64,000 nt of DNA from Collimonas fungivorans (GCF_001584145.1 NZ_CP013232.1:1798001-1862000); one strand, 5' to 3'; shown: positions 22,442 through 33,159, counted from the stretch's first letter. Made by a program: numbers and translations. The notes: generated from the sequence alone by a model not told the origin.

Positions 22442-22733
22442 GGCGGCCGCCGGCGAAATACAGATACAGGTCTGCTACGCCAGCCCCGGCGTGCAGGCCC
22501 TGAAGCAGCTGTCGGTGCCAGCCGGGACGCTGCTGCACGAAGGCATCAAGCGCAGCGGCCTGCTGGAAGAAATACGCGAAATCGACCTCAGCTGCTGGCG
22601 CGTCGGCATCTACGGCAAGCTGAAGACGCTCGATACCGTGCTGCGCGACCAGGACCGGGTTGAAATCTACCGTCCGCTGATCGCCGATCCGATGGAGTCG
22701 CGCCGCAAGCGGGCCGATAAAAAAGCCCGCTGA
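22434..22733 (+). CDS. rnfH: RnfH family protein
   Basis: 99-residue ubiquitin-like beta-grasp protein. Conserved stretches are IQIQVCYASPGVQ, LPVPAGT-type LSVPAGTLLHEGIKRSGLL, VGIYGKLKTLDTVLRDQDRVEIYRPL and the terminal DPMESRRKRADKK. It follows ratA with an 8-bp overlap, a pairing conserved across proteobacteria. Its function is poorly defined and there is no rnf operon nearby. A hairpin serving the convergent gene overlaps its stop codon. Confidence 0.93.
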   Translation: MTEAAAGEIQIQVCYASPGVQALKQLSVPAGTLLHEGIKRSGLLEEIREIDLSCWRVGIYGKLKTLDTVLRDQDRVEIYRPLIADPMESRRKRADKKAR

Positions 22734-22741
22734 AGGCGGGC
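22718..22741 (-). terminator. Terminator of the DUF4124 gene, overlapping the rnfH 3' end
   Basis: GCCCGC (22725-22730) pairs with GCGGGC (22736-22741) around TGAAG. On the minus strand it is followed by a run of T (plus-strand AAAAAA at 22719-22724). It therefore terminates the gene coming from 23283 and is built into the last codons and stop of rnfH. Confidence 0.8.
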
Positions 22742-22758
22742 TGTCGGGGTTTGCTGCC

Positions 22759-23283
22759 TTATTGGCAATCGTTCAAGGTTTCCCGGTTCTGTGCATTTTG
22801 CTGCGCTCGCTGCTGGTCGCTCATGAATGAGCGCTGGCCGTTGGCGTCGGTCTGGGCAACCCTTGCGCCGGAATCCAGGGTGCGCTGGTTGGCGCGGGCA
22901 CGGGCGCAATTTTCAGCCTTGCTGGAGGCCAGCTTGGCTTCCTGCTCGGCTTTCTTGTTCTTCTCTGCCAGTTCGGTCTTGCGTTTCTGGAATGCGGCGT
23001 TTTGCTCAGCGACGGTCGGCGGTGCTTTTGCTTCCGGCTTGCTGTCGGCGGCAGCGTCGGCGGCGGCTCCCGGTTCTTCTTCGGCGGCGCCGCGCGGCAG
23101 GCTTTGGCTCGGCGTTTTCAGGATGCGCTTGTTCGGCACCGAGGAGGGCGGCGGCATGTCTGAATACTGTTTCACGCCTTTTTCATCCAGCCACACGAAT
23201 TGCGCCAGGGCGGAAGTCGCCAGGCTGAGCAAGACCGTTGCCGCGGTGGCGGAAAAGACATGTTTCAGGCGGATTGCATTCAT
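22759..23283 (-). CDS. DUF4124-domain exported protein
   Basis: 174 residues. A signal peptide (about residues 1-28; FSATAATVLLSLATSALA) precedes the short DUF4124 domain (FVWLDEKGVKQYSDMPPPSSVPNKRIL). An Ala/Glu/Lys-rich coiled-coil segment and a Gln/Asn-rich tail ending NDCQ follow. The ATG at 23283 puts the signal peptide at the N-terminus. DUF4124 proteins are periplasmic and functionally uncharacterised. The gene ends at the hairpin inside rnfH and is divergent from guaB. Confidence 0.85.
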   Translation of the reverse strand: MNAIRLKHVFSATAATVLLSLATSALAQFVWLDEKGVKQYSDMPPPSSVPNKRILKTPSQSLPRGAAEEEPGAAADAAADSKPEAKAPPTVAEQNAAFQKRKTELAEKNKKAEQEAKLASSKAENCARARANQRTLDSGARVAQTDANGQRSFMSDQQRAQQNAQNRETLNDCQ

Positions 23284-23431
23284 TGCTGTTCCTTGGGGCG
23301 GTAGAAGTAGATTGAGCGCAGATTTCGCCATGTTTCACTAGTCGTGTCAATTGATCGGTAGTGCTTTGTGGAAATATTTTCCCTGTTGTGGCTAAAATTG
23401 CGCAACGTTAGGCGAGTTGTCCGGTTTTCTG

Positions 23432-24924
<1,493 letters not shown>

Positions 24925-24956
24925 TAGCTGGGTTGTTCAGTGATCTAGTCCAGGAA

Positions 24957-24989
24957 CGCGCCACCTGCGGGGATACCGCCGGTGGCGCG
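24957..24989 (+). terminator. Large GC-rich hairpin between guaB and guaA
   Basis: CGCGCCACC (24957-24965) pairs with GGTGGCGCG (24981-24989). After a one-base mismatch, GCGG (24967-24970) pairs with CCGC (24976-24979) around GGATA. No T-run follows, so this may be a weak or processing hairpin rather than a full terminator, possibly adjusting guaB versus guaA transcript levels. Confidence 0.5.
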
Positions 24990-25029
24990 TGCACTTTAAA
25001 GATTCTCATTTTTTGCTAAATCAGCCACC

Positions 25030-26610
25030 ATGCACTCAAAAATCCTCATCCTCGATTTCGGCTCCCAGGTTACCCAACTGATCGCACGGCGCGTGCGCGA
25101 TGCTGGCGTGTTTTCTGAAGTGTTTCCCTACGATGTGTCGGATGAATTCGTCCGCAACTACGGCGCCTCCGGCATCATCCTGTCGGGCGGCCCGAACAGC
25201 GTCACCGACGGCGACACCCCGCGCGCGCCGCAAGCGGTGTTCGAGCTGGGCGTGCCGGTATTCGGCATCTGCTACGGCATGCAAACCATGGCCGAGCAGC
25301 TGGGCGGCAAGGTCGAGATGGGCAAGGTACGCGAGTTCGGCTACGCCGAAGTGCGCGCCCGCGGCCACAGTGCGCTGCTGGAAGGCATCAGCGATTTTGT
25401 GACGCCCGAATCGCATTCCATGCTGAAAGTCTGGATGAGCCACGGCGACAAGGTCGATCACATGCCGCCTGGTTTCAAGCTGATGGCATCGACGCCGAAC
25501 TGCCCGATCGCCGGCATGGCCGACGACGAGCGCCGTTTCTACGCGGTGCAGTTCCATCCGGAAGTCACGCATACGGTCAAGGGTGAAGCCATCCTGAGCC
25601 GCTTCGTGATCGATATCTGCGGCTGCAAGCCGGACTGGAACATGCCCGACTACATCGCCGAAGCGGTTGAGTCGATCCGCCAGCAGGTCGGCAGCGACGA
25701 AGTGATCCTGGGCCTGTCCGGCGGCGTCGACAGCAGCGTTGCTGCAGCCTTGATCCACCGCGCCATCGGCGACCAGCTGACCTGCGTCTTCGTCGACCAC
25801 GGCCTGCTGCGCCTGGACGAAGGCAAGATGGTGATGGAGATGTTCGCCCAGAACCTCGGCGTCAAGGTGATCCATGTCGACGCCACCGCCCAGTTCATGG
25901 GGCACCTGGCCGGCGTCACCGATCCGGAAGCCAAGCGCAAGATCATCGGCCGCGAATTCGTCGAAGTGTTCCAGGTCGAATCCGCCAAGCTGCAGAACGC
26001 CAAATGGCTGGCGCAGGGCACGATCTACCCGGATGTCATCGAAAGCGCCGGCAAGGGCAAGAACGCCGCGCACACCATCAAGAGCCACCACAACGTTGGC
26101 GGCCTGCCGGAAACCCTGAACCTGAAATTGCTGGAGCCGCTGCGCGAGCTGTTCAAGGACGAAGTGCGCAAGCTTGGTGTCGCCCTCGGCTTGCCGCACG
26201 CGATGGTATACCGCCATCCGTTCCCAGGCCCGGGCCTCGGTGTGCGCATCCTGGGAGAAGTAAAAAAGGAATTCGCCGACCTGCTGCGCCGCGCCGACGC
26301 CATCTTCATCGAAGAACTGCGCAACACCAAGGACGACCAGGACGAAAGCTGGTACGACAAGACCAGCCAGGCGTTTGCGGTGTTCCTGCCGGTGAAATCA
26401 GTCGGCGTGATGGGCGATGGCCGCACCTACGAATACGTGGTGGCCTTGCGCGCAGTGCAGACCCAGGATTTCATGACTGCGCATTGGGCACATCTGCCGC
26501 ATGAGTTGCTGGGACGGGTGTCGAACCGCATCATCAATGAAGTGCGCGGGATCAATCGGGTGGTGTACGATATTTCGGGCAAGCCGCCTGCGACTATCGA
26601 GTGGGAATAA
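25030..26610 (+). CDS. guaA: GMP synthase (glutamine-hydrolysing)
   Basis: Aminates XMP to GMP with glutamine and ATP. 526 residues: class I glutamine amidotransferase domain (catalytic C81 in [11 protein letters not shown]176 and E178 in FHPE), ATP pyrophosphatase domain (P-loop SGGVDSS at 230-236) and C-terminal dimerisation domain ending in PPATIEWE. The last codons form the attachment site of the downstream island. The present GAG TGG GAA TAA end was probably supplied by the island; the displaced chromosomal copy at the far end reads GAG TGG GAG TGA, so the protein is unchanged. Confidence 0.98.
   Translation: MHSKILILDFGSQVTQLIARRVRDAGVFSEVFPYDVSDEFVRNYGASGIILSGGPNSVTDGDTPRAPQAVFELGVPVFGICYGMQTMAEQLGGKVEMGKVREFGYAEVRARGHSALLEGISDFVTPESHSMLKVWMSHGDKVDHMPPGFKLMASTPNCPIAGMADDERRFYAVQFHPEVTHTVKGEAILSRFVIDICGCKPDWNMPDYIAEAVESIRQQVGSDEVILGLSGGVDSSVAAALIHRAIGDQLTCVFVDHGLLRLDEGKMVMEMFAQNLGVKVIHVDATAQFMGHLAGVTDPEAKRKIIGREFVEVFQVESAKLQNAKWLAQGTIYPDVIESAGKGKNAAHTIKSHHNVGGLPETLNLKLLEPLRELFKDEVRKLGVALGLPHAMVYRHPFPGPGLGVRILGEVKKEFADLLRRADAIFIEELRNTKDDQDESWYDKTSQAFAVFLPVKSVGVMGDGRTYEYVVALRAVQTQDFMTAHWAHLPHELLGRVSNRIINEVRGINRVVYDISGKPPATIEWE
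26598..26606. other. Left attachment site (attL) core in guaA
   Basis: The 9-bp core CGAGTGGGA at the very end of guaA recurs at 45364-45372. The integrase gene starts 330 bp inside. The guaA 3' end is a known integration hotspot for tyrosine-integrase islands. Core identity is seen directly; the exact crossover point is inferred. Confidence 0.8.
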
Positions 26611-26935
26611 GGGAAGTATTTTTCCCATATAAATCAATAACTTAAAAAATTACTCAAAAATAGTTAACGAGAATGTGGTTTCTCTAAGTTGTTGATTTTA
26701 AAGGTATTAAGAATTAGTTTTCGTTCTAATGCCACTTCCAAGGTGGTGAATCTGACGGTAAAACTGACGGGGTGCATGAGGCCTTTCCATTGGACCTTTT
26801 TCGTGCTTCCACAGCAATACCGTCTGTGACGGTAATATCTATGCGCATTAGCTAAGCTCCATGCGGGCTCGCAGGGATATGTAGGTGTCGTGATAGGTGA
26901 CGGCAATCGGCCGTCTCAATCAGGAGACCAATCCC
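26611..26935 (+). other. Non-coding left end of the island with arm-type repeats
   Basis: 325 bp of AT-rich sequence between guaA and the integrase without a credible gene. It carries TGACGGTAAAACTGACGG at 26753-26770, TGACGGTAA at 26827-26835 and a variant GTGACGGCAA at 26897-26906. The same GACGGTAA motif appears twice at the right end of the island. GGGAA/TTCCC just after the guaA stop (26611-26626) may form a small hairpin. Confidence 0.6.
26753..26835. repeat. GACGGTAA direct repeats, left island end
   Basis: GACGGTAA at 26754-26761 and 26828-26835, with a partial copy GACGGGG at 26766. They match those at 45283 and 45295. Spacing and location at both ends of an integrase-bearing element fit integrase arm-type or recombination-directionality-factor sites (inference). 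Confidence 0.55.
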
Positions 26936-28171
26936 ATGCTCACAGACTTTGCCTTGCGCAACCTTAAACCTCGCGCGACCCCTTACAAAGCCGCAGATCG
27001 AGATGGCATGTACGCCGCCATCTCGCCGAAAGGCACTATTTCCTTCCGATACGACTACCGGATCAATGGCCGGCGTGAGACGCTGACCATCGGTCGCTAT
27101 GGCTTCGGCGGCATCTCACTTGCCGAAGCCCGGGAACGGCTGCGAAATGCTAGACGGCTGCTGGGTGAGGGAACTTCACCAGCACTACAGAAGCAGCGGG
27201 AGAAGGCTCGTGGACCCGAAACGCAGACTTTCAGCGATCATGCGACCCGGTGGCTTTATGGAGCCACCATGGCAGAGTCGACGCGATCGATGCGAAAGAG
27301 CGTACTGGATCGCGACATCCTGCCCAATTTTAAAAAGCGTCTTCTCTGCGAAATTCATGGTGAAGATCTGCGGGCGCTTTGTATGCGCGTGAAAGCGCGC
27401 GGTGCTCCAGCAACTGCCGTTCAAATTCGCGACATCGTGAAGCAGATCTATGGTTACGCGAATTTGCATGGAGAGAAAGTAGCAAACCCGGCCGACAGCG
27501 TAGATGCAGCTTCCATTGCGACTTTCGTGGCGAAGGACCGAGCCTTGTCACCGCAGGAGATTCACCTGATGTCCAAGCAATTGGAGTCTGTAGCTACCTA
27601 TCCGACCATCCGGCTGGCGTTGCGCATGATCTTGTTGACGCTGGTGCGTAAGAGTGAACTGATAGAGGCGACTTGGGACGAGATTGATTTCGAGAATGCG
27701 ATCTGGACGATTCCAAAACAGCGTATGAAGGGGCGTAAGCCTCATGTGGTCTATCTGTCGCGACAAGCGCTAGACATCTTCATGGCACTGCATACTTGTG
27801 CCGCAGGATCTAAGTTCGTGCTGCCGTCGCGTTACGATGCTGATCGATGCATGTCACGTGCAACTCTGAACAGGGTCACGCAGATTGTTGTAGAACGAGC
27901 CAAGACAGCGGGCGTACCGTTGGAGTCGTTTACTGTTCACGATCTACGTCGCACTGGCTCGACACTCTTGAATGAAGCGGGCTTCAACCGTGACTGGATT
28001 GAGAAGTGCTTGGCTCACGATGAGGGGCGTTCTTCGCGCTCGATCTACAACAAAGCCGAGTATGCCGAACAGCGGCGCCACATGCTGCAGGAATGGGCGA
28101 ATATGGTTGATGCTTGGGCGGAAGAGCGTGCCTATACTTCCACGCTGTTCCCGGCGCCTAAAGGAGGGTGA
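26936..28171 (+). CDS. Tyrosine recombinase/integrase of the island (P4/Bcep22-like)
   Basis: 411 residues. The N-terminal DUF4102 arm-binding domain (LTDFALRNLKPRATPYKAAD; YGFGGISLAEARERL) is followed by a core-binding domain and a C-terminal catalytic domain. Catalytic residues are R238 (LVRKSEL), H335-x-x-R338 (HDLRRTGSTLL), H361 (LAHDE) and nucleophile Y371 (IYNKAEY). The ATG at 26936 follows CAGGAGA; an upstream in-frame start lacks family similarity. Its position just inside guaA and transcription away from it fit the enzyme that inserted the 18.8-kb island. It appears intact, so excision may still be possible. Confidence 0.95.
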   Translation: MLTDFALRNLKPRATPYKAADRDGMYAAISPKGTISFRYDYRINGRRETLTIGRYGFGGISLAEARERLRNARRLLGEGTSPALQKQREKARGPETQTFSDHATRWLYGATMAESTRSMRKSVLDRDILPNFKKRLLCEIHGEDLRALCMRVKARGAPATAVQIRDIVKQIYGYANLHGEKVANPADSVDAASIATFVAKDRALSPQEIHLMSKQLESVATYPTIRLALRMILLTLVRKSELIEATWDEIDFENAIWTIPKQRMKGRKPHVVYLSRQALDIFMALHTCAAGSKFVLPSRYDADRCMSRATLNRVTQIVVERAKTAGVPLESFTVHDLRRTGSTLLNEAGFNRDWIEKCLAHDEGRSSRSIYNKAEYAEQRRHMLQEWANMVDAWAEERAYTSTLFPAPKGG

Positions 28172-28191
28172 CAAGTCATTTATCAGTCAAC

Positions 28192-28227
28192 TTGACAAGT
28201 GTCAGAAGTTTTTGCATAATTCTGACA
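28192..28227 (+). promoter_or_regulatory. Promoter with palindromic operator for the AbiE pair
   Basis: -35 TTGACA (28192-28197), exactly 17 bp, then -10 CATAAT (28215-28220). TGTCAGAA (28200-28207) and TTCTGACA (28220-28227) form a perfect 8-bp inverted repeat that fills the spacer and overlaps the -10. Binding there would block RNA polymerase, as expected for the autorepressing antitoxin of type IV AbiE systems. Confidence 0.8.
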
Positions 28228-28242
28228 AATAGGGCGTTTCAT

Positions 28243-28839
28243 ATGCAAACCATTGCCAAACAAGTACTGGAATACGCAGCCGGATTGCCGGAAGGCACCC
28301 CTTTGGTCGCGAAGGAGCTTCTGCATTTGGGTGGCAGGGCTGCTGTTGATCAAGTGCTCTCTCGCCTGGTGAAGCGCGGTGCCTTGTTGCGGGCTGGGCG
28401 AGGTATTTACGTTTTACCCGTGGAGAGCCGTTTCGGGACGCATGCGCCGTCCACCAGCAAAATGGTAGAGGGACTGGCTGTCCAGCGTGGGGAAACGATC
28501 GTGCTCCACGGGGCAGCTGCGGCCAATGCGCTTGGTCTCACTACCCAAGTGCCGATGAAGGCTATCTATCTGACATCCGGGCGCAATCGACGTCTGAGGG
28601 TTGGCGCGCAAACGGTCGAATTCCGGCACGCGCCAATCTGGCAACTGATCTTTCCTGGTCGTCCAGCGGGAGAAGTAGTGCGAGCGCTCGCTTGGCTGGG
28701 GCCTGAGAAGGCTGGCGAAGCACTGCGCAAGCTTCGGTCCAAACTGCAACCGTCCGAACTCGAAGAAGTCGCATCGGCGCGTGCGCGCCTGCCGACCTGG
28801 ATGGCGCAAGAAGTAAGCGCTTTGCTGGCGCATGGCTGA
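28243..28839 (+). CDS. AbiEi-like antitoxin/transcriptional repressor (DUF6088)
   Basis: 198 residues. An N-terminal winged-helix region (VLEYAAGLPEGTPLVAKELLHLGGRAAVDQVLSRLVKRGALLRAGRGIYVLP, reported here as residues 8-58 in outline) precedes a C-terminal domain with ALGLTTQVPMKAIYLTSG and RHAPIW. This is the architecture of AbiEi/DUF6088 antitoxins, which repress their own promoter and counter the partner toxin without direct binding (type IV). It overlaps the toxin gene by 8 bp. The ATG at 28243 lies 23 bp after the -10. Confidence 0.85.
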   Translation: MQTIAKQVLEYAAGLPEGTPLVAKELLHLGGRAAVDQVLSRLVKRGALLRAGRGIYVLPVESRFGTHAPSTSKMVEGLAVQRGETIVLHGAAAANALGLTTQVPMKAIYLTSGRNRRLRVGAQTVEFRHAPIWQLIFPGRPAGEVVRALAWLGPEKAGEALRKLRSKLQPSELEEVASARARLPTWMAQEVSALLAHG

Positions 28840-29878
28840 GTTTTTCGAACTCTCCACTGCTGAGCGTCTGGAGGCGCTCAACGCGGCTGCCAGCAGTTCC
28901 GGCCGTCTGCCTCATCTGCTTGAAAAAGATATCTGGGTCGTCTGGTCGTTGCGGCACCTGTTCGATGGTCCGCATGCAGATCATCTGGTTTTTAAGGGTG
29001 GCACATCTCTGTCTAAGGCCTACGGTGTCATCCGCCGGTTTTCGGAAGATGTCGATTTGACCTACGACATCCGCGCGATCGCAGGCGATCTGGTTGGAGA
29101 CGCCGATGTTCCCCTGCCAGTTAGCAAGAGCCAAGAAAAGAAGTGGAGCAAAGAAATTCGGGCGCGCTTGGCAGAATGGGTTGCCAGCGAAATCGTGCCG
29201 AGGCTCAAGCAGGACCTTGAGCAGCAGTCTCTGCCCGCATTGGTACGCGCCGAAGATGACAAGGTCTTTATCGATTACATTCCGTTATCCGCTGGTACGG
29301 GCTATGTTGCCCCGGCCGTCATGCTGGAGTTTGGTGCTCGTTCTACCGGCGAACCCAGCGAACCACGTCTCATCCAGTGTGATGCGGCTACGTACCTGCC
29401 GATGCTTGTGTTTCCCACTGCCACGCCGCAGGTGATGCGCGCCGAGCGTACCTTCTGGGAAAAGGCCACGGCGATTCATGTCTTCTGCGCTCAAGGTACT
29501 TTCCGTGGCGGCGAACGCTTCGCCCGTCATTGGCATGACGTGGCTCGGCTTGATAAGGCCGGATTCGTTGACGCAGCCATCGCGGACACGGCGCTCGGCA
29601 AAGCAGTTGCCGATCACAAGAGTATTTTCTTCGCGGAGAAATCCTCGCATGGAGAACTGATCGATTACCACGCTGCAGTTTCTGGTGCCCTGCAGCTTGT
29701 ACCAGATGACGGTGCGCTGGTCACGCTTGCTTCCGACTATCAGCACATGGTCGATGACGGTTTGTTCCTGGATGACGCTGAGCCTTTTGAGGTTCTGCTG
29801 GAACGATGCCGAATCATTCAGCAAAAGGCAAATACAAAACCGTCTCAGGACGCGATTTTCCTAGGCGCAACCGTGTAG
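28832..29878 (+). CDS. AbiEii/AbiGii-family nucleotidyltransferase toxin
   Basis: 348 residues of the DNA polymerase beta-like nucleotidyltransferase superfamily. The signature KGGTSLSKAYG (residues 55-65) and the metal-binding EDVDL (72-76) are intact. A later block FWEKATAIHVF...RHWHDVARL is also typical. Family members transfer nucleotides to tRNA or block GTP use and cause abortive infection. Translation is coupled to the antitoxin through the 8-bp overlap. Its position directly after the integrase suggests a role in island stabilisation and/or phage defence. Confidence 0.88.
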   Translation: MAEFFELSTAERLEALNAAASSSGRLPHLLEKDIWVVWSLRHLFDGPHADHLVFKGGTSLSKAYGVIRRFSEDVDLTYDIRAIAGDLVGDADVPLPVSKSQEKKWSKEIRARLAEWVASEIVPRLKQDLEQQSLPALVRAEDDKVFIDYIPLSAGTGYVAPAVMLEFGARSTGEPSEPRLIQCDAATYLPMLVFPTATPQVMRAERTFWEKATAIHVFCAQGTFRGGERFARHWHDVARLDKAGFVDAAIADTALGKAVADHKSIFFAEKSSHGELIDYHAAVSGALQLVPDDGALVTLASDYQHMVDDGLFLDDAEPFEVLLERCRIIQQKANTKPSQDAIFLGATV

Positions 29879-29908
29879 GCATCTATCCTCACTTAACCGG
29901 AACAGGCG

Positions 29909-30202
29909 ATGTACCTTTCAGAAATCCAGATCAAGAATTTTCGCCAGTTCGGGGCTGAAGAACAGATTTTCTGTGTGTCGTTTCATGAGGGCATGACCGC
30001 GCTTGGCGGTGAAAATGATGTCAAAAAATCCTCTGTCGTCGATGCGATTCGCCATGTGCATCTGACCCGCGACATTGAGTTCATGCGGCCGCAGCCTGAT
30101 GATTTTCACATTCGTCTGGATATGCAGCCTGCTGTAGATGTCACCACCTGCAGCAGGCTATTGAAGCTGCCCGACTCATCCGTACTGACCGGAGATCAAT
30201 GA
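29909..30202 (+). pseudogene. N-terminal remnant of an OLD-family AAA ATPase
   Basis: 97 residues. The start MYLSEIQIKNFRQFG and following block are those of an OLD/RecF-type ATP-dependent nuclease. The Walker A region reads GENDVKKSS where GENDAGKSS/T is expected, so the key Gly before Lys is lost. After about 65 residues similarity ends and a stop follows; the ATPase lobe, signature motif and TOPRIM are missing. It may be a remnant displaced by the genes that follow, or a short protein kept for another reason. The next ATG lies one base after the stop. Confidence 0.65.
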
Positions 30203-30203
30203 A

Positions 30204-31628
30204 ATGGCCAAGACCATCGTATCGTCTTGGCTAACAACATTGCGGCTACATGTCGAATCGAAACCTTGCGTTCTGCTGCGGTTGGACGAAGCCGACAGCA
30301 CCCAGCTTAGGGAGTCGCGGCTTGGCTTCAATGAATTTACTCTGGCTCGGCCGCACGAACTTTTATCAGGCATTAAGACGCCAACAGTGTGTCTAATCTT
30401 CGAGACAGCTTCGAGCTGGGTGCGAGAGGAGGATGCCTACAAGCATGCTTATATCGGGATCGTAAGCTCACGCAGTGCAGTTACCACACTCGACACTCGT
30501 ATCAAAATCAAGCGCGCAGTACGCATCGAGCCGGGTACGGAGCAGGCTCTCTTGAAACTCCTCGGTACCAGCTCTCATGCTGACCAGCTGCGGAAAAAGC
30601 TAGAACTGGCGGCGCCAGTCATTGTGCTATCGCCCAAACTTAGTAGCGCGCTAATCAGCTGTCTGGCTGGTATTGCTGGCAATGAAGGTCCGATGCGAGC
30701 AGTTATCGAATCACTTCATGCGCCACAGCGCTATACGAATTTTTCCGCTGTGCAGGAGGATGCTGTACAGACGGCGTTGAAGGCCTTCGGCTTGGGCGCG
30801 AGCGATCGAGCTGAACACGTTGAACTATTCGAAGGGAAGGCGACGGCGCTGGCGCGAGTGCCGCTGCTTGAGGACGCGGTGATCGAGAATCCACGGGCGT
30901 CAGCCAACAATGATCTATTCCTCACGGTTCAGCAGCGGATGCCGCTGATCGAAGACTCTGCAATAGAGAAAGACGCTCGCTCGGTTCCTGGCTACACACT
31001 TACGTCTAGTGATCTCACAGGCCGCGCCGTATTCAAGAAGGGGCAGGAAAGGCTTGAAGTGTTTACGGCTAACCGACGTGACCTGGAACACGTCTTCGGT
31101 GTGGATTTGATTTACCTGAATCTGACCAAAAAGAACATCGTTATGGTTCAGTACAAGATGCTGGAACCGAACCGCCGGGATGGACAGCCTTCCGATTGGT
31201 TGTACCGGCCAGAAGCCAGCATGACGAAAGAGGTAGCGCGGATGAAGATGTTCGCCAAACAGCATGCACCTGGCCCACTTGAATACCGCCTCAACCCGCA
31301 AGTGTTCTATCTCAAATTTGTTAAGCGTGACGGTGCGCTAAGTAGCGGCGGTATTGTCACGCCAATCGATCACTACGAACAGTTGCTTGCTGATCCTGTT
31401 TGCAAAGGACCGCGCAATGCCATCCGGATTAGCTATGAGTCATTGGGTGGTCGGTATCTGCGTCAAGGAGCCTTTCTGGATCTTATACAGTCGGGGTACA
31501 TCGGCGCGCATGCAGCGACGACCGATTACCTCAACACTTTGGTGGATGCTGTATTGAAGGGGAATCGTGCGGTCATCATGGCCGTGCAATCTCCAAGCGA
31601 CATTGCTAACGAAACGGGTTCGTCATGA
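30204..31628 (+). CDS. Uncharacterised protein with predicted PD-(D/E)XK nuclease core
   Basis: 474 residues, no recognised family. The N-terminal half has no motif I can name. In the C-terminal half, residues 293-318 read DLEHVFGVD followed by hydrophobic strands and VQYKM. The spacing E295, D301, Q316-x-K318 fits a restriction-endonuclease-like (Q/E)xK active site. GGAGA about 8 bp upstream supports the ATG at 30204. Its stop overlaps the natural start of the next gene (ATGA), so both are translated together. Function is inferred only; a nuclease effector or DNA-sensing partner in a defence cassette is plausible. Confidence 0.6.
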   Translation: MAKTIVSSWLTTLRLHVESKPCVLLRLDEADSTQLRESRLGFNEFTLARPHELLSGIKTPTVCLIFETASSWVREEDAYKHAYIGIVSSRSAVTTLDTRIKIKRAVRIEPGTEQALLKLLGTSSHADQLRKKLELAAPVIVLSPKLSSALISCLAGIAGNEGPMRAVIESLHAPQRYTNFSAVQEDAVQTALKAFGLGASDRAEHVELFEGKATALARVPLLEDAVIENPRASANNDLFLTVQQRMPLIEDSAIEKDARSVPGYTLTSSDLTGRAVFKKGQERLEVFTANRRDLEHVFGVDLIYLNLTKKNIVMVQYKMLEPNRRDGQPSDWLYRPEASMTKEVARMKMFAKQHAPGPLEYRLNPQVFYLKFVKRDGALSSGGIVTPIDHYEQLLADPVCKGPRNAIRISYESLGGRYLRQGAFLDLIQSGYIGAHAATTDYLNTLVDAVLKGNRAVIMAVQSPSDIANETGSS

Positions 31629-33159
31629 CCATCAAGTCGATTTCGCCCTCGCGCCTAATGCATCGCTGTGTAGCGATGTCGGGTATGCAGCGTTTTTTTT
31701 CGTCTCCGGTGTCGAGGCGTTAATGGGAGCGCCAGCCCCACGAATTGCGCTTGATACCTTGCGAGACCGCATTGCCGAAGGCATTAAAGAAAGTGCGAAG
31801 TCATACGACGTTCCTGCCGTCTGCGTCAGGGTAGGAATTCAGGAGCGTGTGGAGGAGGGCGATACCGACGAAGCCTTTCGAAGCCGCAAGGTCTATGTCA
31901 AGAGCCGATTGATGGAGCGTGACCAGCCTGCGTTGCTGGTCATCGCAATTGCTGTTCTAAAGGAATTCGACGTCCCCAGTTTGGCTGAGGCTGTGAGCGA
32001 ACTGACCGTACACGCGGAGCACCGCATCACAGAAATTACTCGGCGAGACGCACTGAAGGTTCTAAATCGTCTTGATTCGTTATTCAATGACGTTGACCTT
32101 TTCGAAGGGCTCAATATCATTTCGTACGAGTACCTGACCTACGATGGCGTCGATCACCATCTCAATTTCTTACCCGCCCTCTCCAAAGACGTCGTCCAAC
32201 ATTATGTACGCAATCCCGACGACTCCAACGAAGAAGTACTGATTCGATGTGGTGCACTGACATGCAGCCAGACCAAGTTTTTCGCGCTACTGGAAAAATT
32301 GCTTCACCCGGTTGTTCGACGAGGCGATGAGCAGGTCGAGCTAGTAATCCACTTGAATGCCGTTCTACGGCCCGATGGATTTCAGGCCGTAGTGGTCGGT
32401 GAGCAATCCACGCATCCGATCTACGCCGTTCAGCGCATAGGAAATGGTGTTGCAGGCGCGGTCAAGAATCTGATCTTCGCGTCCGTAGGACCAAAGCCGG
32501 AATTGATACTGCGCGATGCGGTCAGCAATGACATCGAAATTACTAAGCATGCAGACATGTGTCTGGTGTTTGACCGTCCGTTGCCGGTGAGTGGCCTGGC
32601 GTGGGTAGATATGGCCGAATGGTGGCAAGAGCGCCAAGGGCTGGCGGAGTTGAAATCCGCGCGTCAATCTTTGGGGGAGCGCCTGAAGCGATCGGTGGAG
32701 CTTTCGCATTCTCCAGGGGAATACGCGATCTTTCGTACCTACCACGAAGTGTTTGGCCCGAAACTTGGAGATCGTTTACCTGCCTTAATCCCACAGGTCT
32801 ATCTTCACTACGATCCTTTCACGCAGGCCGAGCGCATGCAACTGGGAAAAGACAGCGTGCTGGCACGACAACGCATGGATTTCTTGATGTTATTGGATAG
32901 CCGTGTTCGTATCGTGATTGAGGTTGATGGGCAGCAGCACTACGCGGAGGGGGGTAGAGCGTCTCCCGCTCATTACGCCATGATGGTCGAGGAAGATAGG
33001 CGGTTGCGACTCCAAGGTTATGAGCTATACCGGTTTGGCGGCGCCGAGTTTCCCGATGCGGACAAGAGCAATGATCGCTATGTTGTAGGACCGCAGTCCA
33101 AGAAAGTGGTGATCGATTTTTTTGAACGTTTGTTCGACAGACATAAGGTCAAGCCGTGA
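31625..33159 (+). CDS. Predicted DUF559/Vsr-like nuclease protein, possibly frameshifted at a T8 run
   Basis: Large protein of unknown family. Its C-terminal domain (about 32860-33060) contains RMDFLMLL...RIVIEVDGQQHY and a downstream DRRLRLQGYELYRFGG. This is the D...ExDGxQH pattern of Vsr/DUF559-type PD-(D/E)XK nucleases. The uninterrupted reading runs 31567-33159 (530 codons), but its first about 40 residues shadow the previous gene. The natural start appears to be the ATG at 31625 (MTIKSISPSRLMHRC), in the other frame, joining at TTTTTTTT (31693-31700) if one T is added or -1 slippage occurs. An alternative start at 31723 follows GAGG. The stop overlaps the next gene's GTG. Confidence 0.6.

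Noticed and set aside
26611..26935. A tRNA gene as the integration target of the island
   Set aside because: No cloverleaf-like sequence or T-loop consensus was found beside the integrase. The 9-bp core at the guaA end explains the insertion better.
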